Made by a program: the position numbers and the translations under genes | Notes under the pieces: generated by a model | Databases searched by the model: none | What the model was told of the DNA's origin: nothing | Seen by the model: only the letters and a program-made list of their open reading frames with translations | Shown here: positions 18,569 to 28,392 of the stretch, piece after piece | Position numbering within the stretch: the first letter of the stretch is position 1 | Layout of the letters: every line of letters begins with the position of its first letter | DNA from: Demequina phytophila | GTDB taxonomy: Bacteria; Actinomycetota; Actinomycetes; Actinomycetales; Demequinaceae | Direction of reading: 5' to 3' | Length of the DNA: 64,000 bases | Assembly (NCBI RefSeq): GCF_000971135.1 | Contig: NZ_BBLW01000005.1 | Coordinates: 62,001-126,000 of the forward strand

Positions 18569-18634
18569 GTGTCAACACCGGGTCGACGGCGCCCCGAAAT
18601 CTACGAATGTCCCCGCTTGCCCGGGGACGCTTAA
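18569..18634 (+). CDS. Possible leaderless leader peptide (uORF) before gltB
   Basis: GTG at 18569 opens 21 codons ending at TAA 18632-18634. The peptide reads roughly [21 protein letters not shown]. It starts where transcription from TAGGCT should begin, and its TAA overlaps the AAGGA ribosome site of gltB. A 7-bp hairpin lies inside it. Coding is not demonstrated; a chance reading frame of this length is quite possible. Confidence 0.3.
   Translation: MSTPGRRRPEIYECPRLPGDA
18609..18628 (+). promoter_or_regulatory. Hairpin in the gltB leader
   Basis: GTCCCCG (18609-18615) pairs perfectly with CGGGGAC (18622-18628) around a CTTGCC loop, ending 5 bases before the AAGGA of gltB. No T-tract follows, so translational control is more likely than termination. 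Confidence 0.4.
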
Positions 18635-18644
18635 GGACGGTGTG

Positions 18645-21600
18645 ATGGTCGCGCATCTTGGCGCTCCCCAGCCCGCAGCGGGGCTTTACGACCCCGCATA
18701 CGAGCACGACGCGTGCGGCGTCGCCTTCGTCGCCACCCTGCGTGGCACGGCGGGCAGGGACATCGTCGATGCGGGCCTGACCGCCCTCAAGAACCTCGAG
18801 CACCGCGGCGCCGTGGGCGCCGAGACGGAGACGGGCGACGGTGCGGGCCTGCTCACCCAGGTGCCCGACGCGTTCCTGCGCGAGGTCGCGTCGTTCGAGC
18901 TTCCCGCCGCCGGCGAGTACGCCGTCGGCATCGCGTTCCTCACCCCGGGCGCCGAGGCGGCCGAGGTCGCCGCGTTCGAGGCCGCCGCGGCCGACGAGGG
19001 CGTCCGCGTGATCGGTTGGCGCGACGTCCCGACGAACCCCGAGCCGCTGGGCCCGAGCGCCCGCGCCGCCATGCCGACGTTCCGCCAGGTCTTCGTGTCC
19101 CACGACGGCCTCGCCGGGATCGATCTCGACCGCAAGGCGTACCGGGTGCGCAAGCGCGCCGAGAACGCCGGAGGACCCTTCTTCGCGTCGCTCTCGTCTC
19201 GCACGCTCACCTACAAGGGCATGCTCACCACGTACCAGCTCGAGCAGGTGTTCCCCGACGTCACGCACCCGCTGTTCGCGTCGGAGCTCGCGCTGGTGCA
19301 CTCGCGGTTCTCCACCAACACGTTCCCGTCGTGGCCGCTCGCGCAGCCGCTGCGCGGCATCGCCCACAACGGCGAGATCAACACCGTGCGCGGCAACCGC
19401 AACTGGATGGCCGCACGCGAGGGCACCCTCCGGTCGGACCTGCTGGGCGACCTCGAGCCGCTCATGCCGGTGTGCACCCCGAGCGCCTCGGACACCGCGT
19501 CCTTCGACGAGGTGCTCGAGCTGCTGCACCTGGGCGGCCGCCCCATCCACCACGCGCTGCTCATGATGATCCCCGAGGCGTGGCAGAACAACGAGTCGAT
19601 GGACCCGTCGCGCCGCGCGTTCTACGAGTACCACTCGGCCCTCATGGAGCCGTGGGACGGTCCGGCCGCGCTGCACTTCACCGACGGCACCGTGATCGGC
19701 GCGACGCTCGACCGCAACGGCCTGCGCCCCGGGCGCTACTGGGTGACGGACGACGGCCTGGTGGTGTGCGGGTCCGAGGCGGGCCTCCTGGACCTCGACC
19801 CCGCCAAGGTGGTCCGCAAGGGTCGCCTCCAGCCGGGCCGCATGTTCCTGGTCGACACCCGCGAGGGCAGGATCGTCGAGGACGAGGAGATCAAGTCCGC
19901 GCTCGCCGCTGAGCACCCCTACGAGCAGTGGGTCGCCGACAACGCGATCCGCCTGTCCGAGGTGCCCGACCGCGAGCACATCTCGCACTCGGCGCGCTCC
20001 GTGCAGCGCCGCCAGCGCGCGTTCGGCTACACCGAGGAGGAGCTCAAAATCCTCCTCGCCCCGATGGGCCGGACCGGCGTCGAGCCGATCGGCGCGATGG
20101 GCTCCGACACCCCGATCGCGGTCCTGTCGAAGCGCCCGCGCCTGCTGTTCGACTACTTCGTGCAGATGTTCGCGCAGGTCACCAACCCGCCGCTGGACTC
20201 CATCCGCGAGGAGATCGTCACCGCGACCGGCGGCGCGCTGGGCCCCGAGCCGAACCTGCTCGACGCGACGCCCGAGCACGCGCGCAAGATCATCATCGAC
20301 TTCCCGGTGATCGACAACGACGAGCTCGCGAAGATCCTCCACATCGACCGCGACCCCAAGCGCCGCGGAGTGTTCTCCGCGCGCAAGATCCGCGGCCTCT
20401 ACCGCGTCCAGGGTGGCGCCGAGGCGCTCGACGAGCGCCTCGCGGAGATCTTCCGCGAGGTCGACGAGGCGATCCAGGACGGCGTCTCCTTCCTGGTGCT
20501 GTCCGACCGCGATGCGAACCCGGACCTCGCCCCCATCCCGTCGCTGCTGCTCACGTCCGCCGTGCACCACTACCTGGTGCGCACCCACCGCCGCACCCAG
20601 CTGTCGATGGTGGTGGAGGCCGGCGACGTGCGCGAGGTGCACCACGTCGCGCTGCTCATCGGCTACGGCGCCGGCTGCGTCAACCCGTACCTCGCGATGG
20701 AGACCGTCGAGGACCTCGCCAAGCGCGGCTACCTCGGCGACGTCGCCCCCGAGGAGGCCACCCACCACCTCATCAAGGCGCTCGGCAAGGGCGTCCTGAA
20801 GATCATGTCCAAGATGGGCATCTCGACCATGGCGTCCTACCGCGGCGCGCAGGTGTTCGAGGCGATCGGCCTGTCGAAGGAGCTGGTGGACCTCCACTTC
20901 AACGGCACCCCCAGCCAGATCGACGGCGTCGGGCTCGACGTGGTGGCCGCCGAGGTCGCGGCGCGTCACGCCGACGCGTACCCCGCCTCGGGAGAGCTGC
21001 CCCCGCACCAGGCGCTCAAGACCGGCGGCGAGTACCAGTGGCGCCGCGACGGCGAGGAGCACCTGTTCGACCCGGAGACGGTGTTCAAGCTCCAGCACGC
21101 GACGCGCACCCGCCGCTACGACGTGTTCCGCGAGTACACCGACCGCGTCGACGACCAGGCCAAGCGCCTCATGACCTTGCGCGGCCTGCTGGGGTTCGCG
21201 GCGGACCGCCAGCCGGTCCCGATCGACGAGGTCGAGCCCGTCAGCGAGATCGTCAAGCGCTTCAACACGGGCGCCATGTCCTACGGGTCCATCTCGCAGG
21301 AGGCGCACGAGACCCTCGCGATCGCGATGAACCGCCTCGGCGGCCGCTCCAACACCGGCGAGGGCGGCGAGCCCGTCGAGCGCCTGTACGACCCGGAGCG
21401 CCGCTCGGCCATCAAGCAGATCGCGTCCGGCCGCTTCGGCGTCACCAGCGAGTACCTGGTCAACGCGGACGACATCCAGATCAAGCTCGCGCAGGGTGCG
21501 AAGCCCGGCGAGGGCGGCCAGCTCCCCGGCAACAAGGTGTACCCGTGGGTCGCCGAGACCCGCCACGCCACCCCCGGCGTCGGCCTCATCTCGCCGCCGC

Positions 21601-23180
21601 CTCACCACGACATCTACTCGATCGAGGACCTCAAGCAGCTGATCCACGACGCGAAGAACGCCAATCCGAAGGCGCGCGTCCACGTCAAGCTGGTGGCCGA
21701 GGTCGGCGTCGGCACCATCGCGGCAGGCGTCGCGAAGTGCAAGTCCGACGTGGTGCTCATCTCGGGCCACGACGGCGGCACGGGCGCGAGCCCGCTCAAC
21801 TCGCTCAAGCACGCCGGCGCGCCGTGGGAGATCGGCCTCGCCGACACCCAGCAGACGCTCGTGCTCAACGACCTGCGCGACCGCATCGTCGTCCAGGTCG
21901 ACGGCCAGATGAAGACCGGCCGCGACGTGATCGTCGCGGCGCTGCTGGGCGCCGAGGAGTTCGGCTTCGCGACCGCCCCGCTCGTGGTCGAGGGCTGCAT
22001 CATGATGCGCGTGTGCCACCTCGACACCTGCCCGGTGGGCGTCGCGACGCAGAACCCCGAGCTCCGCGGCCGCTTCTCCGGCAAGCCGGAGTTCGTCGAG
22101 ACCTTCTTCGAGTTCATCGCGGAGCAGGTGCGCGAGCACCTTGCCGCGCTCGGCTTCCGCTCGATCGCGGAGGCCGTGGGCCACGTCGAGGTGCTCGAGA
22201 CCCGCGCCGCGATCGACCACTGGAAGGCGCAGGGGCTCGACCTCGCGCCCATCCTCGCCCGTCCGCGCGAGGGCGCCGCGCTGATGAACTCCACCACGCA
22301 GGACCACGGCCTCGACGCGGCGCTCGACAACGAGCTCATCGCCGCAGCCGAGCCGGCCCTCGAGCGAGGCGAGCCGGTGCGCATCGAGACCGAGGTGCGC
22401 AACATCAACCGCACCGTCGGCACCATGCTCGGCTACGAGGTCACGCGCCGCTACCGCGGCGCGGGTCTGCCCGACGACACGATCGACGTGACGTTCCGCG
22501 GCAGCGCGGGGCAGTCCTTCGGAGCCTTCGTGCCGCGCGGCATCACGCTGCGCCTCGAGGGCGACGCCAACGACTACGTCGGCAAGGGACTCTCGGGCGG
22601 CCGCGTGATCGTGCGCCCCGCGCGCGAGTCCATGCTCGACGAGACGTCCGACGTCATCGCCGGCAACGTGGTGGGCTACGGCTCCACGGGCGGTGAGATC
22701 CTGCTGCGCGGCCAGGTGGGCGAGCGCTTCCTGGTCCGCAACTCCGGCGTCACCGCGGTGGTCTCCGGCGTGGGCGACCACGGGCTCGAGTACATGACGG
22801 GCGGCACCGCGGTGATCCTCGGCCGCACGGGCCGCAACCTCGGCGCGGGCATGTCCGGCGGCACCGCCTACGTGCTCGACCTGCGGACCGAGCGGGTCAA
22901 CGCGCAGGCGCTCGCCTCGGGCGAGCTCACGCTGAGCCCGCTGGACGAGGAGGACGCCGTGATCGTGCGGACCCTGGTCGAGCGCTTCGCCGAGGAGACC
23001 CGGTCGCCCGTCGCGCGGGAGCTGCTCGCCGACTGGCCCATGACGGTGGCGCGCTTCACGCGCGTGCTGCCCGCACAGTACGCACGCGTCCGCGACGCGC
23101 TCAACGAGCTCGAGGCCAAGGGCGGCGACCTGTCCGCCCCCGGCGCCTGGGCCGAGTTCCTGGAGGTGACCGGTGGCTGA
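18645..23180 (+). CDS. gltB: Glutamate synthase large subunit GltB
   Basis: 1511 residues, normal for NADPH-GOGAT alpha subunits. The N-terminal glutaminase becomes active after removal of a 23-residue propeptide exposing Cys24 (E-H-D-A-C-G-V-A-F). Then follow the central domain, the FMN/3Fe-4S synthase domain ([10 protein letters not shown] and the C-x5-C-x4-C cluster [12 protein letters not shown] region) and the C-terminal beta-helix with many G-G-x-I/V repeats. Ammonia from Gln is channelled to 2-oxoglutarate. ATG 18645 is chosen over GTG 18642 because AAGGA is better spaced. It overlaps gltD by 8 bases. Confidence 0.97.
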   Translation: MVAHLGAPQPAAGLYDPAYEHDACGVAFVATLRGTAGRDIVDAGLTALKNLEHRGAVGAETETGDGAGLLTQVPDAFLREVASFELPAAGEYAVGIAFLTPGAEAAEVAAFEAAAADEGVRVIGWRDVPTNPEPLGPSARAAMPTFRQVFVSHDGLAGIDLDRKAYRVRKRAENAGGPFFASLSSRTLTYKGMLTTYQLEQVFPDVTHPLFASELALVHSRFSTNTFPSWPLAQPLRGIAHNGEINTVRGNRNWMAAREGTLRSDLLGDLEPLMPVCTPSASDTASFDEVLELLHLGGRPIHHALLMMIPEAWQNNESMDPSRRAFYEYHSALMEPWDGPAALHFTDGTVIGATLDRNGLRPGRYWVTDDGLVVCGSEAGLLDLDPAKVVRKGRLQPGRMFLVDTREGRIVEDEEIKSALAAEHPYEQWVADNAIRLSEVPDREHISHSARSVQRRQRAFGYTEEELKILLAPMGRTGVEPIGAMGSDTPIAVLSKRPRLLFDYFVQMFAQVTNPPLDSIREEIVTATGGALGPEPNLLDATPEHARKIIIDFPVIDNDELAKILHIDRDPKRRGVFSARKIRGLYRVQGGAEALDERLAEIFREVDEAIQDGVSFLVLSDRDANPDLAPIPSLLLTSAVHHYLVRTHRRTQLSMVVEAGDVREVHHVALLIGYGAGCVNPYLAMETVEDLAKRGYLGDVAPEEATHHLIKALGKGVLKIMSKMGISTMASYRGAQVFEAIGLSKELVDLHFNGTPSQIDGVGLDVVAAEVAARHADAYPASGELPPHQALKTGGEYQWRRDGEEHLFDPETVFKLQHATRTRRYDVFREYTDRVDDQAKRLMTLRGLLGFAADRQPVPIDEVEPVSEIVKRFNTGAMSYGSISQEAHETLAIAMNRLGGRSNTGEGGEPVERLYDPERRSAIKQIASGRFGVTSEYLVNADDIQIKLAQGAKPGEGGQLPGNKVYPWVAETRHATPGVGLISPPPHHDIYSIEDLKQLIHDAKNANPKARVHVKLVAEVGVGTIAAGVAKCKSDVVLISGHDGGTGASPLNSLKHAGAPWEIGLADTQQTLVLNDLRDRIVVQVDGQMKTGRDVIVAALLGAEEFGFATAPLVVEGCIMMRVCHLDTCPVGVATQNPELRGRFSGKPEFVETFFEFIAEQVREHLAALGFRSIAEAVGHVEVLETRAAIDHWKAQGLDLAPILARPREGAALMNSTTQDHGLDAALDNELIAAAEPALERGEPVRIETEVRNINRTVGTMLGYEVTRRYRGAGLPDDTIDVTFRGSAGQSFGAFVPRGITLRLEGDANDYVGKGLSGGRVIVRPARESMLDETSDVIAGNVVGYGSTGGEILLRGQVGERFLVRNSGVTAVVSGVGDHGLEYMTGGTAVILGRTGRNLGAGMSGGTAYVLDLRTERVNAQALASGELTLSPLDEEDAVIVRTLVERFAEETRSPVARELLADWPMTVARFTRVLPAQYARVRDALNELEAKGGDLSAPGAWAEFLEVTGG

Positions 23181-24639
23181 CCCGCGTGGATTCCTGAAGG
23201 TTCGCGAGCGGGAGGTCCCCGCCTACCGCCCCGTGCCGGTCCGCCTGCGCGACTGGTCCGAGGTGAAGGACGAGCTCGGCCGCGACGAGGTCGTGCTCAA
23301 GCGCCAGGCCGGTCGCTGCATGGACTGCGGCATCCCGTTCTGCCACCAAGGGTGCCCGCTCGGCAACCTCATCCCCGAGTGGAACGACCTCGTGTGGCGC
23401 GACCAGTACGCGGACGCGATCGAGCGCCTCCACGCCACCAACAACTTCCCCGAGTTCACCGGCCGGATCTGCCCGGCGCCGTGCGAGACCTCCTGCGTGC
23501 TGGGCATCAACCAGCCCGCCGTCACCATCAAGAACGTCGAGGTCGAGATCATCGAGCACGCGTTCGAGGACGGCAACGTCACGCCCCACATCGCGCAGCG
23601 GCACACCGGCAAGACCGTCGCCGTGGTCGGCTCCGGCCCGGCGGGCCTCGCGGCCGCGCAGCAGCTCACCCGAGCCGGCCACACCGTGGCCGTGTACGAG
23701 AAGGACGACCGCGTGGGCGGCCTCCTTCGCTACGGCGTGCCGGACTTCAAGATGGAGAAGCACGTCATCGACCGCCGGATCGTGCAGATGGAGCGCGAGG
23801 GCACCCGCTTCCGCACCGGCATCTCGATCGGCACCGACATCACCTGGGACGACCTCCGCGCCCGCTACGACGCGGTGCTCATCGCCACCGGCGCCCCCGT
23901 CGAGCGCGACCTGCCCATGCCCGGACGCGAGCTCGACGGCATCCACTTCGCGATGCCGTACCTGCACCAGGGCAACCAGGCCGCGGCCGGCGACGAGGTC
24001 CCCGACCAGATCACGGCCGACGGCAAGCACGTCATCGTGATCGGCGGCGGCGACACCGGCTCCGACTGCATCGGCACCGCGCTGCGCCAGGGCGCCGCCA
24101 CGGTCACCACGCTCGCGATCGGCAAGAAGCCTCCGGTGGACCGTCCCGACAGCCAGCCGTGGCCCACCGACCCGCGCGTGTTCGAGGTGTCCTCGAGCCA
24201 CGAGGAGGGCGGCACGCGCGAGTACCTCGCCTCGACCGTCGAGTTCGTGGGCGACGAGAATGGGCACGTGCGATCGCTGAAGGTGGCGGTCACGCAGTAC
24301 AACGCCGACGGATCCCGTACCCCGACCCCGGGGACGGAGCGCGAGATCCCGGCGGACCTGGTCCTCATCGCGATGGGATTCACTGGGCCTGAGGTCACGA
24401 ACCTCCAGGCACAGTCCCAGGTAGCGTTGACATCGCGCGCTCAGATCGAGCGTGCGGACAACTTCGCGACCACCCAGGAGGGCGTGTTCGTGGCCGGTGA
24501 TGCCGGCCGTGGAGCGTCGCTCGTGGTCTGGGCGATCGCGGAGGGACGCGCGGCCGCGGCCGCGATCGATGAATACTTGACAGGGAGCACCGAGCTCCCG
24601 GCGCCGGTCACGGCGCACACGTCGGCGCTACGCGCCTGA
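23173..24639 (+). CDS. gltD: Glutamate synthase small subunit GltD
   Basis: 488 residues. Passes electrons from NADPH through FAD and two 4Fe-4S clusters to GltB. The cluster ligands lie in [14 protein letters not shown] and C-P-A-P-C-E-T-S-C. The FAD-binding [10 protein letters not shown] and NADPH-binding G-G-G-D-T-G-S-D-C are present. GTG at 23173 lies inside the end of gltB. It ends 17 bases before the pyk ATG. Confidence 0.96.
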   Translation: MADPRGFLKVREREVPAYRPVPVRLRDWSEVKDELGRDEVVLKRQAGRCMDCGIPFCHQGCPLGNLIPEWNDLVWRDQYADAIERLHATNNFPEFTGRICPAPCETSCVLGINQPAVTIKNVEVEIIEHAFEDGNVTPHIAQRHTGKTVAVVGSGPAGLAAAQQLTRAGHTVAVYEKDDRVGGLLRYGVPDFKMEKHVIDRRIVQMEREGTRFRTGISIGTDITWDDLRARYDAVLIATGAPVERDLPMPGRELDGIHFAMPYLHQGNQAAAGDEVPDQITADGKHVIVIGGGDTGSDCIGTALRQGAATVTTLAIGKKPPVDRPDSQPWPTDPRVFEVSSSHEEGGTREYLASTVEFVGDENGHVRSLKVAVTQYNADGSRTPTPGTEREIPADLVLIAMGFTGPEVTNLQAQSQVALTSRAQIERADNFATTQEGVFVAGDAGRGASLVVWAIAEGRAAAAAIDEYLTGSTELPAPVTAHTSALRA

Positions 24640-24656
24640 TACCGAGGTTGGAGAAC

Positions 24657-26075
24657 ATGCGAAACGCGAAGATTGTCTGCACGATCGGCCCGGCTACCGC
24701 ACCGATCGAGCAGATGCGCAAGCTCGTGGGCGCGGGCATGGATGTCGCCCGCATCAACCGCAGCCACGGCTCCGCCGAGGAGCACGAGCAGGTGTACCGC
24801 AACATCCGCCAGGCCGCCGAGGAGTCCGGCCGCAACGTCGCGGTCCTGGTCGACCTCCAGGGCCCGAAGATCCGTCTCGAGAAGTTCGCCGACGGCCCGC
24901 ACGACCTCGCGGTCGACGACGTCTTCACCATCACCACGCGTGACGTGGTGGGCACCAAGGACATCTGCGGCACCACGTTCAAGGGCCTCCCGGGCGACTG
25001 CAACCCCGGCGACACGCTGCTCATCGACGACGGCAAGGTCCGCCTCGAGGTCACCGAGGTGACCGAGACCGACGTCATCACCAAGGTCGTCGTGCCCGGC
25101 CCGGTCTCCAACAACAAGGGCATCAACCTGCCCGGCGTCGCCGTCTCGGTGCCCGCCATGTCGGACAAGGACGAGGCCGACCTGCGCTGGGGCCTCAAGC
25201 TCGGCGCCGACTTCATCGCCCTGTCGTTCGTGCGCAACGCCGCCGACTACGAGGACGTCGCGCGCATCATGACGGAGGAGGGCCGCACGGTCCCCGTCAT
25301 CGCCAAGGTCGAGAAGCCGCAGGCGGTCGACAACCTCGCCGAGATCGTCGACGCGTTCGACGGCGTGATGGTCGCCCGCGGCGACCTGGGCGTCGAGCTC
25401 CCGCTCGAGGAGGTGCCGCTGGTCCAGAAGCGCGCCATCGAGCTCTGCCGCTCGCAGGCCAAGCCGGTCATCGTCGCGACCCAGGTGCTCGAGTCGATGA
25501 CGCACTCGCCGGTTCCCACGCGCGCCGAGACCTCGGACTGCGCCAACGCCATCCTCGACGGCACCGACGCGGTCATGCTCTCGGGCGAGACGTCGGTGGG
25601 CGACTACCCGATCATCACGGTCGAGACCATGGCCCGGATCGTCAAGAACACGGAGGAGAAGGGCTACTCGCGCATCGCGCCGTACCTCTCCACGCCGCAC
25701 ACGCGTGGTGGCGCCATCACGCACGCCGCGGCCGAGATCGCCGAGAACCTCGACATCAAGTACATCGTGACGTTCACCCAGTCGGGCGACTCGGCGCTGC
25801 GCATGTCGCGCCTGCGTCCGTCCACCCCGATGCTCGCGTTCACGCCCCGCCCCGACACCCAGAAGCGCCTCGCGCTGTCCTGGGGCATCCAGGCGGAGCT
25901 CGTCGACAAGGTCGACTCCACCGACGAGATGGTCAGCCTGGTCGACTCGTACCTCAAGAGCTCGGGCCGTGCGGTGGACGGCGACTACGTCGTGGTCGTC
26001 TCCGGCACCCCGGTGGGCGTGCCCGGCACCACGAACTCGATCTTCGTGCACAAGGTGGGCCAGGTCCGCGGCTAG
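24657..26075 (+). CDS. pyk: Pyruvate kinase
   Basis: 472 residues. Last step of glycolysis: PEP + ADP to pyruvate + ATP. M-R-N-A-K-I-V-C-T-I-G-P-A at the N-terminus, catalytic Lys in V-I-A-K-V-E-K-P-Q-A, and the V-L-E-S-M-T-H-S-P-x-P-T-R-A-E motif are all present; the C-terminal allosteric domain is complete. An in-frame TTG at 24648 is possible, but GAGG just upstream is spaced for the ATG at 24657. Followed by a strong terminator. Confidence 0.96.
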   Translation: MRNAKIVCTIGPATAPIEQMRKLVGAGMDVARINRSHGSAEEHEQVYRNIRQAAEESGRNVAVLVDLQGPKIRLEKFADGPHDLAVDDVFTITTRDVVGTKDICGTTFKGLPGDCNPGDTLLIDDGKVRLEVTEVTETDVITKVVVPGPVSNNKGINLPGVAVSVPAMSDKDEADLRWGLKLGADFIALSFVRNAADYEDVARIMTEEGRTVPVIAKVEKPQAVDNLAEIVDAFDGVMVARGDLGVELPLEEVPLVQKRAIELCRSQAKPVIVATQVLESMTHSPVPTRAETSDCANAILDGTDAVMLSGETSVGDYPIITVETMARIVKNTEEKGYSRIAPYLSTPHTRGGAITHAAAEIAENLDIKYIVTFTQSGDSALRMSRLRPSTPMLAFTPRPDTQKRLALSWGIQAELVDKVDSTDEMVSLVDSYLKSSGRAVDGDYVVVVSGTPVGVPGTTNSIFVHKVGQVRG

Positions 26076-26092
26076 CGACCACCCGCTCCAGC

Positions 26093-26126
26093 AGGGCCCC
26101 GTCGGCGACCACGCCGGCGGGGCCCT
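26093..26126 (+). terminator. Terminator of the gltBD-pyk unit
   Basis: A 14-bp stem (AGGGCCCCGTCGGC with GCCGGCGGGGCCCT, one G-U pair) closes a GACCAC loop, 17 bases after the pyk stop. No T-tract. Confidence 0.75.
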
Positions 26127-26141
26127 CGCCGTTCCCCGGGA

Positions 26142-26156
26142 CCACCGCATCGTCCC
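26142..26156. repeat. CCACCGCATCGTCCC element
   Basis: Full-length copy of the dispersed element, between the pyk terminator and the sucrose phosphorylase gene. Confidence 0.75.
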
Positions 26157-26206
26157 GTCCTAAGGTGAGAGGAGGCGCGACGTTGCGCCGGGCGAGGGGG
26201 TCCGTC

Positions 26207-27700
26207 ATGGCACGCAACGCTGTCCAGCTCATCACCTACGCTGACAGGCTCGCCGGCGACCTGCCGGGCCTCGCGCGGCTGCTCGCCTCGCCGCCGTGGT
26301 CGGAGGCGTTCGGGGGCGTGCACATCCTGCCGTTCTTCACGCCGTACGACGGTGCCGACGCCGGGTTCGACCCCGTCGACCACACGGCGGTCGACCCGCG
26401 CCTGGGCGGCTGGGAGGACGTGCGCGCGGTGGCGGACGGCCGCGAACTCATGGTCGACGTGATCGTCAACCACGTCTCCGCGGACTCGGCGGCGTTCCGC
26501 GACTGGCGTGAACGCGGGGACGGCTCGCCGTACGCCGGCATGTTCCTCACGATGGCGGCGGTGTTCCCGTACGGCGCCACCGAGGACGAGCTCGCCCGCA
26601 TCTACCGGCCGCGCCCCGGGCTGCCGTTCACGCCGTACACGGTCGCGGGAGAGAAGCGGCTGGTCTGGACCACGTTCACGCCGCAGCAGATCGACCTCGA
26701 CATCGCCCATCCGGGCGCCAGGGCCTACCTCGACGCGATCCTCGACGCGATCGCCGCCGCGGGAGCGACCTCGGTGCGGCTCGACGCGGTCGGGTACGCG
26801 GTGAAGACGCCGGGGGAGACGTGCTTCATGACGCCCGACACGTTCGCGTTCATCGGGGAGTTCACGGAGCGGTGCCGGGCGCGCGGGCTCGAGGTGCTGG
26901 TCGAGGTGCACTCGTACTACCGGCGTCAGGTCGAGATCGGAGCGGCGGTGGACCGCGTGTACGACTTCGCGTTGCCGCCATTGGTGCTGCACGCCCTGGC
27001 GACGGGGGATGGAGAGCCGCTCGCGCGATGGCTCGAGGTGCGGCCCCCGAACGCGGTGACGGTGCTGGACACCCACGACGGGATCGGCGTCATCGACGTC
27101 GGCGCGGACCAGACCGCCCCCGACGCGCCCGGGCTGCTGCCGCCGGAGCACCTCGACGCGTTGGTCGAGCGCATCCACGCCGCCTCGGGCGACACGTCGC
27201 GGCTGGCCACGGGTGCCGCGGCCTCCAACCTCGACCTCTACCAGGTCAACTGCACCTTCTACGACGCGCTCGGTGCGGACGACCACGCCTACCTGGCCGC
27301 CCGTGCCCTCCAGTTCTTCACGCCCGGCGTCCCGCAGGTGTACTACGTGGGGGCCTTGGCCGGCCGCAACGACGTGGGCCTGCTGCGCGCCTCCGGCGTG
27401 GGCAGGGACATCAACAGGCACCGGTACTCCGCGGGCGAGGTCGCGCACGAGCTCGCCCGGCCCGTGGTGCGCGCGCTCATGGCGCTGTGCGCCTTCCGCA
27501 CCGCGCTGCCCGTGTTCGACGGCGACTTCGCCTTCACCCTCGAGGACGGGGTCCTCACGATGAGCTGGCGGGCGGGGGAGAGCGAGGCGCAGCTCACGGT
27601 GGACCTCCTCACGCACCGCTCCGGGCTGTGGTGGCGGCACGCCGGGCTCGAGGGCGCGACCGACGACCTCCTCGCGGACCCGCCCCGTCTCGCGGGCTGA
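26207..27700 (+). CDS. Sucrose phosphorylase (GH13 subfamily 18)
   Basis: 497 residues. Cleaves sucrose with phosphate to glucose 1-phosphate and fructose by double displacement. The nucleophile Asp is in V-R-L-D-A-V-G-Y, the acid/base Glu in E-V-H-S-Y-Y, and the transition-state Asp in L-D-T-H-D-G-I-G. The D-L-Y-Q segment, the Arg in Y-R-P-R-P-G-L-P-F-T, and G-R-D-I-N-R-H match the sucrose-specific bifidobacterial enzyme, which favours sucrose over sucrose 6'-phosphate or glucosylglycerate. The ATG at 26207 has GAGGGGG 6 bases upstream. No sugar transporter is nearby. A -10-like TAAGGT is at 26161-26166. Confidence 0.9.
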   Translation: MARNAVQLITYADRLAGDLPGLARLLASPPWSEAFGGVHILPFFTPYDGADAGFDPVDHTAVDPRLGGWEDVRAVADGRELMVDVIVNHVSADSAAFRDWRERGDGSPYAGMFLTMAAVFPYGATEDELARIYRPRPGLPFTPYTVAGEKRLVWTTFTPQQIDLDIAHPGARAYLDAILDAIAAAGATSVRLDAVGYAVKTPGETCFMTPDTFAFIGEFTERCRARGLEVLVEVHSYYRRQVEIGAAVDRVYDFALPPLVLHALATGDGEPLARWLEVRPPNAVTVLDTHDGIGVIDVGADQTAPDAPGLLPPEHLDALVERIHAASGDTSRLATGAAASNLDLYQVNCTFYDALGADDHAYLAARALQFFTPGVPQVYYVGALAGRNDVGLLRASGVGRDINRHRYSAGEVAHELARPVVRALMALCAFRTALPVFDGDFAFTLEDGVLTMSWRAGESEAQLTVDLLTHRSGLWWRHAGLEGATDDLLADPPRLAG

Positions 27701-27707
27701 CGCTCGG

Positions 27708-28166
27708 CTACTCGCCGGTCTCCGGGCGCATCGCCTCCCAGTCGCGCGGCCCCAGGTCCGGGATCTTGCGCTCGTAGCCGTCGCGGAACAGCGGCGATGA
27801 GATGAGGAAGTCCGCCGTCGCGACGTTCGATGCGATCGGGATGTTCCACAGCGCCCCCAGACGCAGCAGGGCCTTCACGTCCGGGTCGTGCGGCTGCGGC
27901 TCCAGCGGGTCCCAGAAGAAGATGAGCATGTCCAGGGTGCCCTCGGCGATGCGCGCGCCGATCTGCTGGTCGCCGCCCACCGGGCCCGACAGGAACCGGT
28001 GCACCCGGAACCCGAGCTCGTACTCGAGCATGGTGCCGGTGGTGCCCGTCGCGTACAGCTGGTGGTGTGCCAGCGACCCCTTGTTGAAGGAGGCCCACTC
28101 GAGCAGTTCCGCCTTCTTGTTGTCGTGCGCGACGAGCGCGATGTGCAGGGTGGTCGCGTGGGTCAT
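27708..28166 (-). CDS. mgsA: Methylglyoxal synthase
   Basis: 152 residues. Turns dihydroxyacetone phosphate into methylglyoxal and phosphate, a bypass of lower glycolysis used when sugar phosphates pile up. [10 protein letters not shown] at the N-terminus, A-T-G-T-T-G for phosphate binding, the catalytic Asp in G-P-V-G-G-D-Q-Q and I-F-F-W-D-P-L are diagnostic. The ATG has a GAGGAGG ribosome site. It converges on the sucrose phosphorylase gene with only 7 bases between stops and no terminator there. Confidence 0.94.
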   Translation of the reverse strand: MTHATTLHIALVAHDNKKAELLEWASFNKGSLAHHQLYATGTTGTMLEYELGFRVHRFLSGPVGGDQQIGARIAEGTLDMLIFFWDPLEPQPHDPDVKALLRLGALWNIPIASNVATADFLISSPLFRDGYERKIPDLGPRDWEAMRPETGE

Positions 28167-28175
28167 GGAGGCCTC

Positions 28176-28193
28176 CTCGGGTGCTCACCCGAG
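28176..28193 (-). promoter_or_regulatory. Hairpin abutting the mgsA ribosome site
   Basis: On the minus strand CTCGGGT pairs with ACCCGAG around a 4-base loop, and the 3' arm runs into the GAGGAGG of mgsA. It could gate translation. Confidence 0.35.
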
Positions 28194-28228
28194 CATCCCA
28201 CGAAGGGCCACCCTGGCGCCCAGGGCCG

Positions 28229-28264
28229 CGCCGCATCGTCCCGTCGCGAGGGGACGATGCGGCG
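28229..28264. repeat. Inverted GGACGATGC pair forming a 14-bp hairpin
   Basis: CGCCGCATCGTCCC (28229-28242) and GGGACGATGCGGCG (28251-28264) are perfectly complementary around an 8-base loop GTCGCGAG. It lies 33 bases beyond the 3' end of the tRNA (minus strand), so it may serve as the tRNA terminator. Confidence 0.8.
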
Positions 28265-28297
28265 GGCGCCCGGGACGGTCGTCCCGGGTCGGAAGGG

Positions 28298-28371
28298 TGC
28301 CCCGGGTGGGATTCGAACCCACAACACCGCGGGTTTGAGCCGCGTGCCTCTGCCAGTTGGGCTACCGGGGC
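28298..28371 (-). tRNA. tRNA with anticodon CAA (Leu) but short variable loop
   Basis: 74-base cloverleaf: acceptor GCCCCGG/CCGGGGC, D arm with GG at the expected place, anticodon stem CGCGG/CCGCG with loop CTCAAAC (anticodon CAA), a 5-base variable loop GTGTT, T arm GTGGG-TTCGAAT-CCCAC, discriminator A73. CCA is not encoded. CAA reads UUG leucine codons, and A73 suits leucyl-tRNA synthetase. However, bacterial leucine tRNAs normally carry a long class II variable arm, which is missing here. The 5' end is 9 bases from the divergent pdtaR -10 element. Confidence 0.85.
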
Positions 28372-28379
28372 GGGGGCAC

Positions 28380-28385
28380 TAGGCT
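28380..28385 (+). promoter_or_regulatory. -10 element TAGGCT of leaderless pdtaR transcript
   Basis: TAGGCT ends 7 bases before GTG 28393, which decides the start over in-frame codons further upstream that would run into the tRNA gene. Confidence 0.65.
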
Positions 28386-28392
28386 ATCGCCT

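Noticed and set aside
18372..22781. Very long (>4 kb) minus-strand open frame over lgt and gltB
   Set aside because: The plus-strand gltB is unmistakable, and the opposite frame has a low-complexity Val/Arg/Asp/Ala composition typical of antisense frames.
28229..28264. CRISPR-like repeat
   Set aside because: Only two inverted copies with an 8-base loop; no direct repeats with spacers and no cas genes in the window.
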